Counted from the first letter of the stretch, positions 1 to 6,968 are shown. The stretch is DNA of 10,388 nt from Acanthaster planci (GCF_001949145.1 NW_019091566.1:363063-373450), one strand, 5' to 3'. A program made the numbers and translations. The notes: generated by a model not told the origin, from the sequence alone.

Positions 1-1080
1 CAAATTTAACCGACAACAGAATCCACGAACTTTAGACTTTCAGTTCAGTTTAGTTTGCACGCAAAACAAAAAATCAACATCTCTTCAATATCTGTTTGGA
101 ATAAGATGACCTTAATTGCGATCTCAGATGCAAACACAGCATGTTTCCCTTGCCTACTTGAAAAAGTAATAGGCAACAAATGATTTTATGAGTAGTTATT
201 CCAAATGCAAATGCTTAATTCAATTCACTCCGTAGGGCTTACTTTTTTGCCTCATTCCCGGAAATGTTGATACTACGGTCGAAAGTAGTCAGGTAATACA
301 AACGTGGAATTTCATCAAGTGAGGGCGCACTTCAGTTTTCTCGTAAGGGGTTGATTGCCCGATCGGGGATTTGCTGTAGAATGGTATACATATACAGTGT
401 TCCAACAGTAAAGTCATCTTAATGCCAGAGGATTTAGGACTGTAAGGGCCATCGGCATACACAAATTAAGAAACGTCGATTTCAAAGACAGGAAGAAAAT
501 AATGCAAACATAAATGTCACACAATTCTTTCAAAAGTACATGGACATGTTATTTCCTATTGACAGTTACTGGACAAATGATTACTTTAACAATTATATCT
601 GCGAGTGCACAGCAGCACAACTCTAATTGTGGAATTAAAGCGTGTGTTTAGAAATACACTCAAAATATTGAACAGTGAAACTGGTCCAGAATTTGAAGGA
701 TTATCTGTTAAAGAATTTTAAACTGTCCCTTTTATTTATAAAGGAAAAGAAAAAAAACTACATTTGTGCTCTACATTCAGATTTCAAACATTTTGGATAT
801 ACCATGAACCCATAATGACATGGCTTGTCTTCAGGGGGCATAGATGCACAGTGATTGTTTTAGGGAACTTTAGTCAGTTCAATGCCTATGTTCATCATAA
901 TCATAAATCTTTCGCAAAATCTGGTCTGATTTGCCTTTGAATAAAATCCATTACACTAAAATCATCGAATAATGAGCTCAGGAGGGAGTATAATGAATAT
1001 GCATGCGCAAGTTCATCTCTGGATTGTGCTTAACACATGGACGTGCATGTACATATTGTTGCGTACCCGCAAATCTTGGA
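1..1080. other. AT-rich non-coding sequence, no gene seen
   Basis: No convincing open frame, RNA gene or repeat array is visible on either strand. The composition is AT-rich with short A and T runs, for example around 735-760. It looks like intergenic or intronic animal DNA. Short open frames in the 1000-1700 stretch start at poorly placed ATGs and translate to cysteine-rich, low-complexity-looking peptides, so they are treated as chance. Confidence 0.6.
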
Positions 1081-1085
1081 ATTCT

Positions 1086-1100
1086 AGCGCCCCCTAGTTT
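1086..1100 (-). promoter_or_regulatory. CTCF-like binding motif
   Basis: On the minus strand the 15-mer AAACTAGGGGGCGCT matches the bilaterian CTCF core consensus CCASYAGRKGGCRSY at 13 of 15 positions. The whole YAGRKGGCRSY core is intact and the only two mismatches are the leading CC. This is a visual motif match to a consensus known from established knowledge. One such match in 10 kb can arise by chance, and no chromatin evidence is available here. Confidence 0.3.
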
Positions 1101-1559
1101 TACTGTCAGGGTCTCTTATTTAGCTCAGCTATGCATTATGGGTATGAAGCATAATTTTGTATTAAGTTATTCATGCTGTACTCTGGCGTGATTGCGTGTT
1201 CCTTCACTCCTTTATCCTTGTGTTTTCTGTGCTCAGTTTTGGCATGTCGAAATTCCCCTCCACGTGGCTGTGTGGTTGGGCGTGAAATGCTAATGTTCAG
1301 AAACCTCAGACTTTGTAACTGTCAATCATTCGCCACAGATGACCGGGTAAGCACTTTCATGCACCCGGCTCTACACTTTGTACACGTGACTTCTTATTCT
1401 GTATTTTACCTTTTTACACACGACATTTAGGTTCTTGCACACGACTCTAGCAGGAAGTCATGTGACCCTTTGAGATGGAAGATTTTCATTGCTTGAGCTG
1501 TTCAGCGACGCTCATATTTTATTAATTCCTAAGCCTCTAGAATCCCATAAATTGAGCAG

Positions 1560-2095
1560 ATTTTCCATAGGTCGTCGGTCAGGTGCGGCGGACCAAACCC
1601 TTCTTGCGAGAACGGAACCTTTCGGAGAGATGTGCGATAGTAACCATTTTTATGCGAAGAAATGTAACCATATGAATGGCCAGCCAGCTTAGCTTGGACC
1701 GGTGCAAAAGCGGTACGAATTAGCCCAGGGTACTAGCGAGAGTCGTAGCGGCCTGTCACCGCTACGTCCGAACCGATTGCCGGGCGAGACACCCCCGTGT
1801 CCCTCGCCACCCTTGTCCTGCTAACTAGCCCAATCCTCCCCGTCTCTACGCTGAGCCAATGGTACACAGTGCGGCGATCTTATCATTGCGCTCAACACAT
1901 TGCGGTGTGAACGGCAGTGTGGCCGGTCCATACCGGCGCTGGCCCCGTCCAGCCCTTGCTAGTCACCATGGTGGTCCGGGACAGCTCCCACCACGGCCCG
2001 GCCTGATGAGTGTAGCCTAGTTGTGCGATGCTACACACACGTACCGTACCCACTCCGTCTGACTTGCATTTCCGATGGTCCAGCCAAACCATAGT
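1560..2095. other. GC/CpG-rich block with several hairpins
   Basis: This stretch is clearly richer in GC and CpG than the sequence on either side. It holds several short inverted repeats: an 8-bp stem with a 7-nt loop at 1744-1766 (CGTAGCGG / CCGCTACG); a 10-bp stem with a 2-nt bulge at 1783-1808 (GGCGAGACAC pairing with GTGTC..TCGCC); a 6-bp stem at 1922-1937 (GCCGGT / ACCGGC); and the perfect palindrome CACCATGGTG at 1964-1973. No open frame longer than about 66 codons is present. It could be a CpG-island-like promoter, a structured non-coding RNA, or part of a decayed mobile element (see 2124-2290). The sequence alone does not decide. Confidence 0.45.
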
Positions 2096-2123
2096 TTAGT
2101 CACACTCGTATACAACTTTGCCT

Positions 2124-2290
2124 CTCTATAACTTTGCCTTTTGTGTGTTGTATTATGTTAAGCTACACCTTCTTCAAATCCCTATTGAACTTTGATGAAG
2201 AGAAGTGAGAGCAATAAACCAACCATACAGTTTGATTGTCACCCAAACCCCTTGTTTCACGTCCACCTTTTAATAAATTGTTGACCCCAA
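2124..2290 (+). other. possible LTR 3' part and primer-binding-site-like motif
   Basis: Signals in LTR-like order follow the GC-rich block: a CCAAT box in GAGCCAATGG near 1852-1861, a TATA-like CTCTATAA near 2124-2131, an AATAAA signal near 2213-2218, and TGACCCC at 2282-2288. The last resembles the tRNA-Trp primer site of some Gypsy-class elements (TGGTGACCCCGACGTG), but the match is only partial. No TG..CA ends, second LTR, gag or pol frame is visible, and the bases before the motif do not end in CA. An old solo or broken LTR is one reading; coincidence is another. Confidence 0.15.
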
Positions 2291-2650
2291 GTATCACATC
2301 CCGTAGACACTTATGAAGTCCATGCTACCATCGACTTGATATTTAGGGAACGCAACAATATGTACATAATAATTGTCAATGCTGGTCTGAGCTATAGTGT
2401 GAGTAACTCGAATTCAGCAAATCGCCTTTTTAATCATTTGGACATGGTCAGGCACTCAGGATATGCCAATGCAAATTTAGAGTTAATTTGAGTCAGTCCC
2501 GTTTCCCCTAACATCGCTCTCCAGAGCTACAATGCACAGAAAGTGCGGACAAGAGCTTGCAATTGAGAATGTTTCTTAATGCTCAATGCCTACCAGAACC
2601 AGTTCCAGCACCTCATCCATCCAGCTTCCATAGCCGTCTGAGAGTTCGCT

Positions 2651-2673
2651 GTACGTGTACACGTATACGTGTG
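2651..2673. repeat. alternating purine/pyrimidine double palindrome
   Basis: All 23 bases strictly alternate purine and pyrimidine. Two perfect 14-bp palindromes overlap here: TACGTGTACACGTA at 2652-2665 and ACACGTATACGTGT at 2659-2672. Such tracts can adopt Z-DNA or cruciform structures. No neighbouring gene start was found to suggest a promoter role. Confidence 0.6.
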
Positions 2674-3116
2674 ATTGCATATGGAGTCGCTCATTGGATT
2701 CACCCGTATCATGCGTGTTCGGTGTCAACTCCGGATCCTTCCACAATTTCTTGTTCTGGTGCGTGAATTTGATCATGTTCAGCTTTTGTGGGATTACTTT
2801 GGAATCCTCTAATCAAGCAAAGTCCATTAAGCACTCCATTGGTGCAATTTCAGGTCCGTGAGGTCCAGAGAGAGGTCCGGAGAAAACACATATGCACGTC
2901 GAAAATATCGTTCTAATGTGTTGGGGTGTGACAGCGCAAATGGTCGCTACTTGCACGGACGGTATGCTTTAAACAATTGGTTGAGGCCTGACATAAAATC
3001 TCCAAGTTTATATCCGTCGATACTTTGCATTATTTTTTCACAACTTTCAAACCAAATTTTCTAGAAACCATGCAACAAGACTGTGCGACAACGGTTACAT
3101 GCATCCACCGATTGCA
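2674..3116. other. non-coding sequence, no gene seen
   Basis: Several open frames of about 60-70 codons overlap on both strands, but none has coding-like composition, a good start context or splice signals. I see nothing else that can be supported here. Confidence 0.5.
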
Positions 3117-3306
3117 CAGACCAGGGCCGTTTTCTAATACTCGACTTCGGCTCCGATTGGATTACTGTAATTTTTGGCTTTCTTGCATCTTAGACCTCCT
3201 CCATGATTAGACTGATTACTGCGCTTACAGCTTGAAATTCATAGAGTAAAAAGAAACAGTTGAAGCTTGAGACGGAGCCGAAGTTCAGTATTGGAAAGCA
3301 GACCAG
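3117..3306. mobile_element. fold-back (MITE-like) element with 8-bp flanking repeats
   Basis: Arms of 25 nt at 3131-3155 and 3273-3297 are reverse complements with about four mismatches; the inner 11 bases (CTTCGGCTCCG) pair perfectly. The octamer CAGACCAG occurs just outside both arms, at 3117-3124 and 3299-3306, as expected for an 8-bp target-site duplication. An 8-bp duplication and a CAGGGCC-like end at 3122 would fit the hAT superfamily. The extreme ends are imperfect, however, so the family is inference. The interior of roughly 117 bp has no coding capacity, as expected for a non-autonomous element. Confidence 0.5.
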
Positions 3307-3374
3307 CTGGTAGCGCAAAACTTTACTGACATGCGCAAACGTTTAGGCAACCGGCACTTCCATGCACGGGATTC

Positions 3375-3507
3375 AAAATGTGTACAAAGTCAAAGGGAAA
3401 AAATTTAATCTTCAAATTAAATAATAACTTGTTTCATGATATCAAAGTGACGTCCGGCGTCGCGTCCAGGACCATCTATGCTGTATGGCCTTTGCTCAGA
3501 CCAAATT
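3375..3507 (+). repeat. block A, copy 0 (divergent)
   Basis: This is a degenerate copy of the stretch beginning at 3551. Matching landmarks in the same order are: AAAATGTGTACAA, an AT-rich run, a TGACGTC-like site near 3448-3454, and a phrase ending TATGGCCTTTGCT. The offset between copy starts is 176 bp. It is followed by another A copy and not by the 147-bp units. Confidence 0.55.
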
Positions 3508-3550
3508 GCATTTTGTGCAGTGGGCGAAGTCCCTGCCATTCTGGCAGTTG

Positions 3551-3866
3551 AAAACGTGTGCAAAACAAATGGGGAAAAATTAAATACATGTAAATTCAAT
3601 TAAAAATCTTGTGATGGCGTCAGCATGACGTCATGCTTCGTGGCACATCTTTGCCATATGGTCTTTGCTTAAGGCAACTTTGATGAAGATACAAACTTGC
3701 AAAGGGACTAAAGTGCCGCGCAGATAAACCCTGCACAAAACGAACGGGGGTTAGGCAGAAGAACATGAACAAGAAGAAGAGAGATTTATGTCTGTTTGCA
3801 ACAGAACATAGGGTTTTTCCGCTTGTAGGCCCTAAATGAAACTGTTGTTGTCGTGATTGCAAATCT
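3551..3866 (+). repeat. block A, copy 1
   Basis: This copy is homologous to 4508-5040. Shared landmarks in order are AAAACGTG, an AT-rich tract, GATG(A/G)CGT, a full TGACGTCA at 3626-3633, ATGCTTCG, GGTCTTTGCTT, GGCAACTTTGATGAAGAT, TGCAAAGGGACTA, and TCTGTTTGC followed by AACAGAACA. It leads directly into the first array of 147-bp units. Open frames on the minus strand across this block and its copy at 4579-4908 translate to similar peptides only because the DNA is repeated. They lack coding features and are not called as genes. Confidence 0.7.
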
Positions 3867-4440
3867 GCAAAGTTTCATCCCTCTGGGACATGTACTTTTG
3901 GAGATACAGGGCTTTAAAGAATGCACCTTTAATGTCGCTTGACTTGTCAACTGATGACGTCATCATCCCATGAGGTCAATTTTTATTTGTCAGACATCCC
4001 CTTCCAGATATTTGCAAAGTTTCAACCCGCTCGGACATGCACTTCAAGAGATATAGGACTTTAAATGGTGGACCTATAATGTCACGTGACTTGCCAACTG
4101 ATTACGTCATCGTCCCATGAGCTCAATTTTTGTCTATCACACATCCCCTTCCAGCTATCTCCAAAGTTTCATCTCGCTGGGACATATACTTTTGGAGATG
4201 TAGGCCTTTAAAGGATGCACATTTAATGTCACGTGGTTTCTGAACTGATGACATCATCGTCCCATGACGTCATTTTTCGTGTTTCACACATTCCCCTCTA
4301 GATATCTGCAAAGTTTCATCTAAATTGGATATTTACTTTAGGAGATATAGGGCTTCAAAGTTTGCGCAATAAAGGCCCTGTCATGTGACACCTGATGATG
4401 TCATGATCACAATTTTCTTGACGGACCCTCTCTAGCTGGT
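3867..4440 (+). repeat. B array 1: 147-bp degenerate tandem units
   Basis: Units start at the phrase (G/C)CAAAGTTTCA at 3867, 4014, 4161 and 4308. The first three are each exactly 147 bp; the fourth decays after about 4440. Each unit has the same internal order: GCAAAGTTTC, a GGACAT-like phrase, ACTTTNGGAGAT, CTTTAAAG, TTTAATGTCACGTGA, a TGACGTCA-like site, CCCATGAGGTCA, then a pyrimidine-rich stretch ending CCAGATAT. The consistent length despite many substitutions shows an old tandem expansion. No protein frame is preserved across units. Confidence 0.85.
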
Positions 4441-4699
4441 GGAGGAAGAGTATGTACCTAATACACTATCAGTCACATCGATGAAAGTGCCGAAGTCCGG
4501 CTGTTGAAAAACGTGTACAAATCCTATGCGGTAAAATAAATATTCAAAATTCAATTTAAAAATCAGGTGATGACGTTATTATGACGTCATGCTTCGCTGC
4601 ACGTCTTTGTCATAGGGTCTTTGCTTGAGGCAACTTTGATGAAGATTGACCCTTGCAAAGGGACTACAGTGCTGCGTAGAAAAACAAAACAAAAGAAAT

Positions 4700-4813
4700 G
4701 AGATTTGAGGGAAGAAGCAAATCTTGACAAAACAATGCCTTTTTTCGCAAAGTTGCGAGATTTGAGGGAAGAAGCAAATCTTGACAAAACAATGCCTTTT
4801 TTCGTAAAGTTGC
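4700..4813 (+). repeat. 57-bp tandem duplication
   Basis: Copy 1 starts at 4700 and copy 2 at 4757. They are almost identical: the only change seen in the core is TTTTTCGCAAAG versus TTTTTCGTAAAG. Because 57 is a multiple of three, the duplication keeps frames open on both strands, producing a repeated 19-residue phrase that imitates a small protein. There is no other coding sign. Copy 1 also has the short palindrome TCGCAA-AG-TTGCGA at 4745-4758. The high identity points to a duplication much younger than the surrounding array. Confidence 0.85.
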
Positions 4814-4844
4814 GAAAAAGCCAAAAAAACCTGCCTTTTTCGCA
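4811..4844. repeat. perfect 10-bp hairpin
   Basis: TGCGAAAAAG at 4811-4820 is the exact reverse complement of CTTTTTCGCA at 4835-4844, with a 14-nt loop. A second related phrase, CCGAAAAAGCCAAAAA, follows near 4850-4865. The hairpin sits right after the 57-bp duplication and may have promoted it by replication slippage; that is inference. Confidence 0.65.
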
Positions 4845-5765
4845 AAATTCCGAAAAAGCCAAAAACTTTGACGAAAGGAATAGCTGCTTCAGCAGTACAC
4901 CAACGCACCTACAAAACTTTTAAGGAAAGTAATACCTGCTTCGATCGGCAGTGTAGCCAAAGCAGCTAACAAGAGCTCATCTGTCTGTTTGCCAACAGAA
5001 CACAGGGCTTCTTTGCATTTCTTTGTTAATTTCAACAACTGATCTACTGCACAAACCTTGTGCCGTAATCATTTCATCAGACTACTGTTTTGGGTTCAAG
5101 GATTCAACCCAATCAGGCATGTATTTAGCAAATAGCGTGCTTCAAATAAAATAAAATTTGACCAGTCATCTGATGACGTAATATTACGTCAAGTAATTTT
5201 GTTCGTCTAGAAGACTCATTTTGCTGTTGTCTGCAAAGTTTCAACACGATGGGATACGTACTTCAGAAGATAAATTGCTTTAAACAGTGTTTCTTTAATG
5301 TCACGTGACCTGTCACCTGGTGACGTGATCTCGCTTGGTCAGTAGCCGCTAAGTCATTTCCCTTTCAAGATATCTGCAAAGTTTGAACCCAATCAGAAAT
5401 ATTCTGCAGGAGATATAGAGTATTAAATAGTGCACCTGTAATGTCTCGTGACTTGTCATTTGAAACTACATAAGGTCAATATTTGCCTAAATCACTTCCC
5501 TTTTAAGATATTTTCAAAGTTTTAACCCAATCGGGCCTGCACTTCAAGAGAAGTAGTGCTTCGATGAGTGCACCTTTTATGTCACGTGACATGATCATCT
5601 GATGACGTCATTATCATATGTGGTCAATTTCGTCTGTTCGACTTCCCTTTCTAAACCCCTGCCAAGTTCTAACCCAATCGGTTGCACTTCAGGAGACATC
5701 GTAGTTTAAAGTATTGACAAAAGTACAATATACAATCAGTGCTCTAAAATATGTAATTGCCGAGC

Positions 5766-5791
5766 TTTCAGTAACTGAGCACCTTCGTCAG
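5766..5791 (-). other. hammerhead-core-like motif, left arm
   Basis: Read on the minus strand: CTGACGA (5785-5791), one extra A (5784), stem GGTG (5780-5783) pairing through two G.U wobbles with TACT (5770-5773), then GAAA (5766-5769). This is the order CUGANGA-stem II-GAAA of a hammerhead ribozyme core. The additional A before the stem is not canonical, and I found no convincing stem I or UH cleavage site. It is listed as a motif, not as a ribozyme. Confidence 0.3.
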
Positions 5792-5864
5792 GGTAAGCAG
5801 ATTCGGTTCACCTGAATCCATCTGAACATTTGCCCTTTTTTCAGGTGAAATGAATCTACTTGCC

Positions 5865-5890
5865 CTGACGAAGGTACTCAGCTACCGAAA
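5865..5890 (+). other. hammerhead-core-like motif, right arm
   Basis: CTGACGA at 5865-5871, one extra A, then GGTA (5873-5876), a 6-nt loop, TACC (5883-5886) and GAAA (5887-5890). The four stem pairs are all Watson-Crick here, whereas the left-arm copy keeps the pairing through wobbles. The same non-canonical extra A is present and no clear stem I closes the motif, so catalytic activity is not supported. Confidence 0.3.
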
Positions 5891-5949
5891 GTACAGCAAT
5901 ATTTCAGAGCACTCATAATATATTATAGTCTTGTCGATATTATGATCAC

Positions 5950-5962
5950 GGTGCTACGCACC
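5950..5962 (+). repeat. small hairpin in the element tail
   Basis: GGTGC (5950-5954) and GCACC (5958-5962) pair around a TAC loop. It lies between the end of the palindromic arms and the right-hand target-site copy, so it belongs to the inserted element and marks an asymmetric tail. Confidence 0.5.
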
Positions 5963-6115
5963 CTTTCATATTTCGTAGTTTAAAGGATGCACCTTCAATG
6001 TCACGTGACTCGTCTGCTCATGATATTGTCATCACATGAGGTCAATCTCCGTTTAAAAAATCTTCCCGTCCTAACTATCTGCAAGGTTTTAACCCAATCA
6101 GATATGTACAATACA

Positions 6116-6837
6116 AAATATAACACGAAACAGATTTGAGATTTTAAACATTTGTTCTTTTGGCTTTCCATAGAATGCGATCTGCTCTCAGCACCATGTG
6201 CTTGGAAATTTGATTACTCCTGAGTATTCGACCTACGCACTGTGCGCTGCGTATTTTACAGGCAGATATTGCGAATCCACGCACACAGAAGCCAGGGCTT
6301 ACCAGGGATTTTCGAGCAAGAAAATATTGCAAGAAGTACACATGCTATGCACTTCATGCAGTTGACGTCAATGTTTTAGCTATCATCTAATGGACAATTC
6401 ACGATTAAATCTGTCACGGTTTATTTTTTACCGAATTTTGAAGAATAACAAGACTTTTATCTAACTTCCGGTCCGACCGTCCGACGTCAATTTCCAGGCG
6501 ATTCCGACAAACCTCGCCAAAGATATCTATTCAAAATTCATCTTTCAGAATTTTCAACCTGTCGCCAGAAGGGGGGGTCGACAATTGCGTGACGTCATCA
6601 TTAGATGTTTTGAGGAATACTTTACCCCACCAACTAACACCGCTGAAAGCAAGTTGATACATTTTACAGATTTTAAAAAATAAGGCTCCATTCCAGTTTC
6701 GACCGTGAGGAAAGGTCGTGTGATTTGACCGACACAAGACGAATTGAAGACCAAATTTTCCTTTGACACTTACCGCAAACAAAATGTTGCGGGAGGACAC
6801 GGTTGATTTTTATGGTTTTTAGAAATTTACAATAATA
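6116..6837. other. non-coding sequence with two full CRE sites, no gene seen
   Basis: There is no array unit or convincing frame here. A splice-acceptor-like TTTGGCTTTCCATAG ends near 6173, but the downstream frames close quickly. TGACGTCA occurs at 6363-6370 and 6590-6597. Minus-strand open frames of 65-89 codons lack coding-like composition and start context. It may be a decayed or unique part of the same compound element, because block A copy 3 follows. Confidence 0.4.
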
Positions 6838-6968
6838 TTTAAATATTCATAATTAAAGAAGAAATCATTTGATGACGTTATCATGCCGTAATTATAGTAA
6901 TATCTTTGCTTTGAGGTCTTTGCTTTTTGTAACTTTGATGACATTTGAAGATTGATGAAAAACCAAAA
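6838..6968 (+). repeat. block A, copy 3 (divergent)
   Basis: Landmarks match the other A copies in order: TAAATATTCA, an AT-rich tract, GATGACGTTAT(C/T)ATG, a CTTTG(C/T)-type phrase, GGTCTTTGCTT, and AACTTTGATGA followed by GAAGATTGA. It best resembles copy 2 (4508). No 147-bp units follow, so it may mark the right limit of the compound repeat. Confidence 0.6.

Larger units (their letters stand above)
4508..5040 (+). repeat. block A, copy 2, with internal insert
   Basis: This copy has the same landmarks as 3551-3866, including a full TGACGTCA at 4582-4589 and GGCAACTTTGATGAAGAT near 4629-4646. Homology to copy 1 breaks near 4690 and resumes near 4984 at CTGTTTGCCAACAGAACA. The intervening segment of about 290 bp replaces about 50 bp in copy 1. 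It contains the 57-bp duplication and hairpin listed separately. The start-to-start distance between copies 1 and 2 is 957 bp, so A plus its B units forms a higher-order repeat. Confidence 0.7.
5712..5939. repeat. long inverted repeat (about 100-nt arms)
   Basis: The left arm 5712-5816 and the right arm 5840-5939 are reverse complements with scattered substitutions and a few small indels. Long matching blocks include ACCTTCGTCAGGG (left) against CCCTGACGAAGGT (right), AGTGCTCT against AGAGCACT, and TTCACCTGAA against TTCAGGTGAA. The outermost bases also pair (TATTGACAA with TTGTCGATA). A transcript from either strand could fold into a long hairpin. Confidence 0.85.
5699..5985. mobile_element. 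palindromic insertion with 13-bp target-site duplication
   Basis: The sequence TCGTAGTTTAAAG occurs at 5699-5711 and again at 5973-5985. Deleting everything between, plus one copy, restores a B unit of 146 bp whose junction matches the undisturbed unit at 4161-4307 (shared TTTAAAGGATGCAC). The inserted DNA is a long imperfect palindrome (arms 5712-5816 and 5840-5939, 23-nt loop) plus about 33 bp containing a small hairpin. It encodes no protein. A duplication of 13 bp is longer than typical for DNA-transposon MITEs and more like target-primed retrotransposition. Inverted terminal arms fit a non-autonomous Penelope-like derivative, but that assignment is inference. Confidence 0.75.
5092..6115 (+). 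repeat. B array 2: about 140-147-bp units, one interrupted
   Basis: Units start near 5092 (divergent) and at 5233, 5376, 5514, 5661 and 6081, giving lengths of about 141, 143, 138 and 147 bp. The unit at 5661 spans 420 bp because of a 274-bp insertion; without it the unit is 146 bp. The last unit decays after about 6115. Internal order is the same as in array 1, with GTTT(T/G)AACCCAATC(A/G)G near the start and TCACGTGA followed by a CRE-like site. Unit lengths vary more than in array 1, consistent with greater age or less homogenisation. Confidence 0.8.
3626..6597. promoter_or_regulatory. cluster of full CRE palindromes and E-box palindromes
   Basis: The perfect octamer TGACGTCA occurs seven times: 3626-3633, 3955-3962, 4265-4272, 4582-4589, 5603-5610, 6363-6370 and 6590-6597. 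The octamer TCACGTGA occurs at 4082-4089, 5301-5308, 5582-5589 and 6001-6008. One given octamer is expected about once per 65 kb of random DNA. The first is the classic cAMP-response element; the second contains the CACGTG E-box. Most copies lie in B units or A blocks, so repetition explains much of the density. The sites at 6363 and 6590 lie outside any repeat unit I can recognise. Binding or function is not shown. Confidence 0.5.

Noticed and set aside
970-1005. Shine-Dalgarno-like AGGAGGGAG before an ATG
   Set aside because: The window is eukaryotic in character and no meaningful frame follows.
3620-3862. 80-codon minus-strand frame resembling part of the 4579-4908 frame
   Set aside because: The likeness reflects repeated block A DNA; the two frames diverge with the DNA and show no sign of selection on the protein.
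4579-4908. 109-codon minus-strand frame and overlapping frames on both strands, with a repeated 19-residue phrase
   Set aside because: The repeat comes from the 57-bp duplication, a multiple of three, so several frames stay open together. Composition is Phe/Cys/Lys-rich from T- and A-runs and there is no start context or homologous family.
5376-5400. tRNA B-box-like phrase GTTTGAACCCAATC suggesting a tRNA or SINE promoter
   Set aside because: The phrase recurs as the start of every B unit, and no A box or cloverleaf could be placed upstream.
5712-5939. Active hammerhead ribozyme in the palindrome
   Set aside because: The core has an extra A before stem II and no convincing stem I or UH cleavage site, so only a motif resemblance is reported.
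3867-6115. CRISPR array
   Set aside because: Units of about 147 bp are directly adjacent with degenerate repeats and no short identical repeats separated by unique spacers; the sequence is animal-like.
6531-6800. 89-codon minus-strand frame
   Set aside because: An overlapping second frame is also open, there is no coding-like composition, and the region lies between repeat blocks.
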